NCBI GenBank assembly: GCA_039808765.1
Contig: JBDHTQ010000004.1
Location: 124,001-188,000 of the forward strand
Reading direction: 5' to 3'
Length of the DNA: 64,000 nt
Origin: JBDHTQ01 sp039808765
GTDB lineage: Bacteria > Pseudomonadota > Alphaproteobacteria > UBA2400
Position 1 is the first letter of the stretch. Each line of letters begins with the position of its first letter. The notes under the pieces were generated by a model that worked only from the letters and a program-made list of their open reading frames with translations, was not told the origin of the DNA and made no database searches. The position numbers were made by a program, and so were the translations under genes. Shown in pieces: positions 63,639 through 64,000 of the stretch.

Positions 63639-64000
63639 ATGAGTGTTTTTAAGCGACTGATCTCTGATTCGTATATGCGCAATGAGGAAGGAAACATTCT
63701 TATTTTGACAGGATTGTTGCTGATTCCTTTGATCGGGATTGTGGGGTTGGCTGTGGACGCCGCGCGAACTTTTTCTGTTCGTAGCCAATTGCAGCAAAGT
63801 TTGGATGCTGCGGCCTTGGCGGGGGGGCGGTTATTCTCGGAAGAAAAACGGAATGAAACTATTCAGGCATTTTTTAACGAAAACATTAATGTCGGTAAAT
63901 ATGACGCAACCTTTTCGGATTTGGTGATTACGGACGATCCCGTTGCTGGCACGCTTCAGGTGAGCGCCACGTCCGAGGTGCCCATGATTTTCGCCAAAGT
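63639..64000 (+). CDS. TadG/TadE-like Flp pilus assembly protein (3' end outside window)
   Basis: About 120 residues are visible. After a short basic cytoplasmic tail, EEGNILILTGLLLIPLIGIV followed by GLAVDAARTFSVRSQLQQSL and DAAALAG is the N-terminal region of TadG-like proteins: a membrane helix beginning with the E/G-N motif. They are part of tight-adherence pilus systems. AAAGGA lies close before the ATG. It is divergent from dnaX. Confidence 0.88.
   Translation, partial: MSVFKRLISDSYMRNEEGNILILTGLLLIPLIGIVGLAVDAARTFSVRSQLQQSLDAAALAGGRLFSEEKRNETIQAFFNENINVGKYDATFSDLVITDDPVAGTLQVSATSEVPMIFAK

Noticed and set aside
1..64000. CRISPR array
   Set aside because: No regularly spaced repeats of suitable length were seen; the only tandem repeat is the in-gene Pro/Ala repeat.

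Overview
The window looks like the chromosome of an alphaproteobacterium. The supporting evidence is the dnaX-ybaB-recR-rmuC-lptD run, a COQ9 homologue divergent from rpsU, split-type glyQ/glyS beside tRNA-Gly, and a TadG-like pilus gene at the right edge. Base composition is moderate to AT-leaning. Many large orphan proteins, an autotransporter, and ankyrin- and HEAT-like proteins suggest close contact with other cells, but that is inference. I cannot name a species.

Region by region. 1-4.2 kb: a minus-strand biosynthetic operon with a B12-binding-type radical SAM protein, a three-domain protein (CoaE-like kinase, radical SAM, BtaA/DUF3419-like) and a SAM methyltransferase cut by the window edge. 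Upstream lies a sequence resembling the 3' end of tmRNA, possibly an attachment-site relic. 5.0-8.7 kb: a nucleotidyltransferase, a degenerate class I aminoacyl-tRNA-synthetase-like protein, a prolyl iminopeptidase and a sulfotransferase. 9-13 kb: orphan proteins including two tandem paralogues. 13.37-15.73 kb: a two-gene operon (glutamate-cysteine-ligase-like enzyme, N-formylglutamate-amidohydrolase-like enzyme). It is preceded by what reads as a complete histidine attenuator: a leader peptide ending HHHVHT, mutually exclusive hairpins and a terminator. 15.76-17.53 kb: a decayed stretch with a uppP remnant, a frameshifted GT87 gene, and IS3 and IS5 remnants. 17.5-27.3 kb: large orphan proteins (one with a caspase-like His/Cys pair, one ankyrin-like, one HEAT-like) and a LysR/PhzF divergent pair. 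27.4-35.5 kb: small conserved proteins, a HAF-repeat autotransporter, LysR, HAD, and a 1010-residue protein with two GGDEF-like domains (one degenerate) and a Pro/Ala repeat.

35.79-50.05 kb is a 14.1-kb integrative element inserted in tRNA-Gly(GCC). It is bounded by 139-bp direct repeats and carries a tyrosine integrase, an excisionase-like HTH protein, a primase-helicase, a HhH protein, a nested palindrome built from the integrase-associated octamer, a four-gene cassette (sce7726-type nuclease, membrane protein, ImmA/IrrE peptidase, beta-family protein) and a three-gene restriction-modification-like module with two methylase subunits and a GIY-YIG-like helicase. The last two modules look like mobile defence cargo.

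50-64 kb is core chromosome: glyS, a YcxB-like gene, glyQ, rpsU, coq9, a broken VOC gene, a membrane-anchored protein, a glutathione-peroxidase homologue lacking its catalytic cysteine, lptD, rmuC, recR, ybaB, dnaX and a Tad-type gene. Function calls rest on reading motifs by eye; no database search was run.
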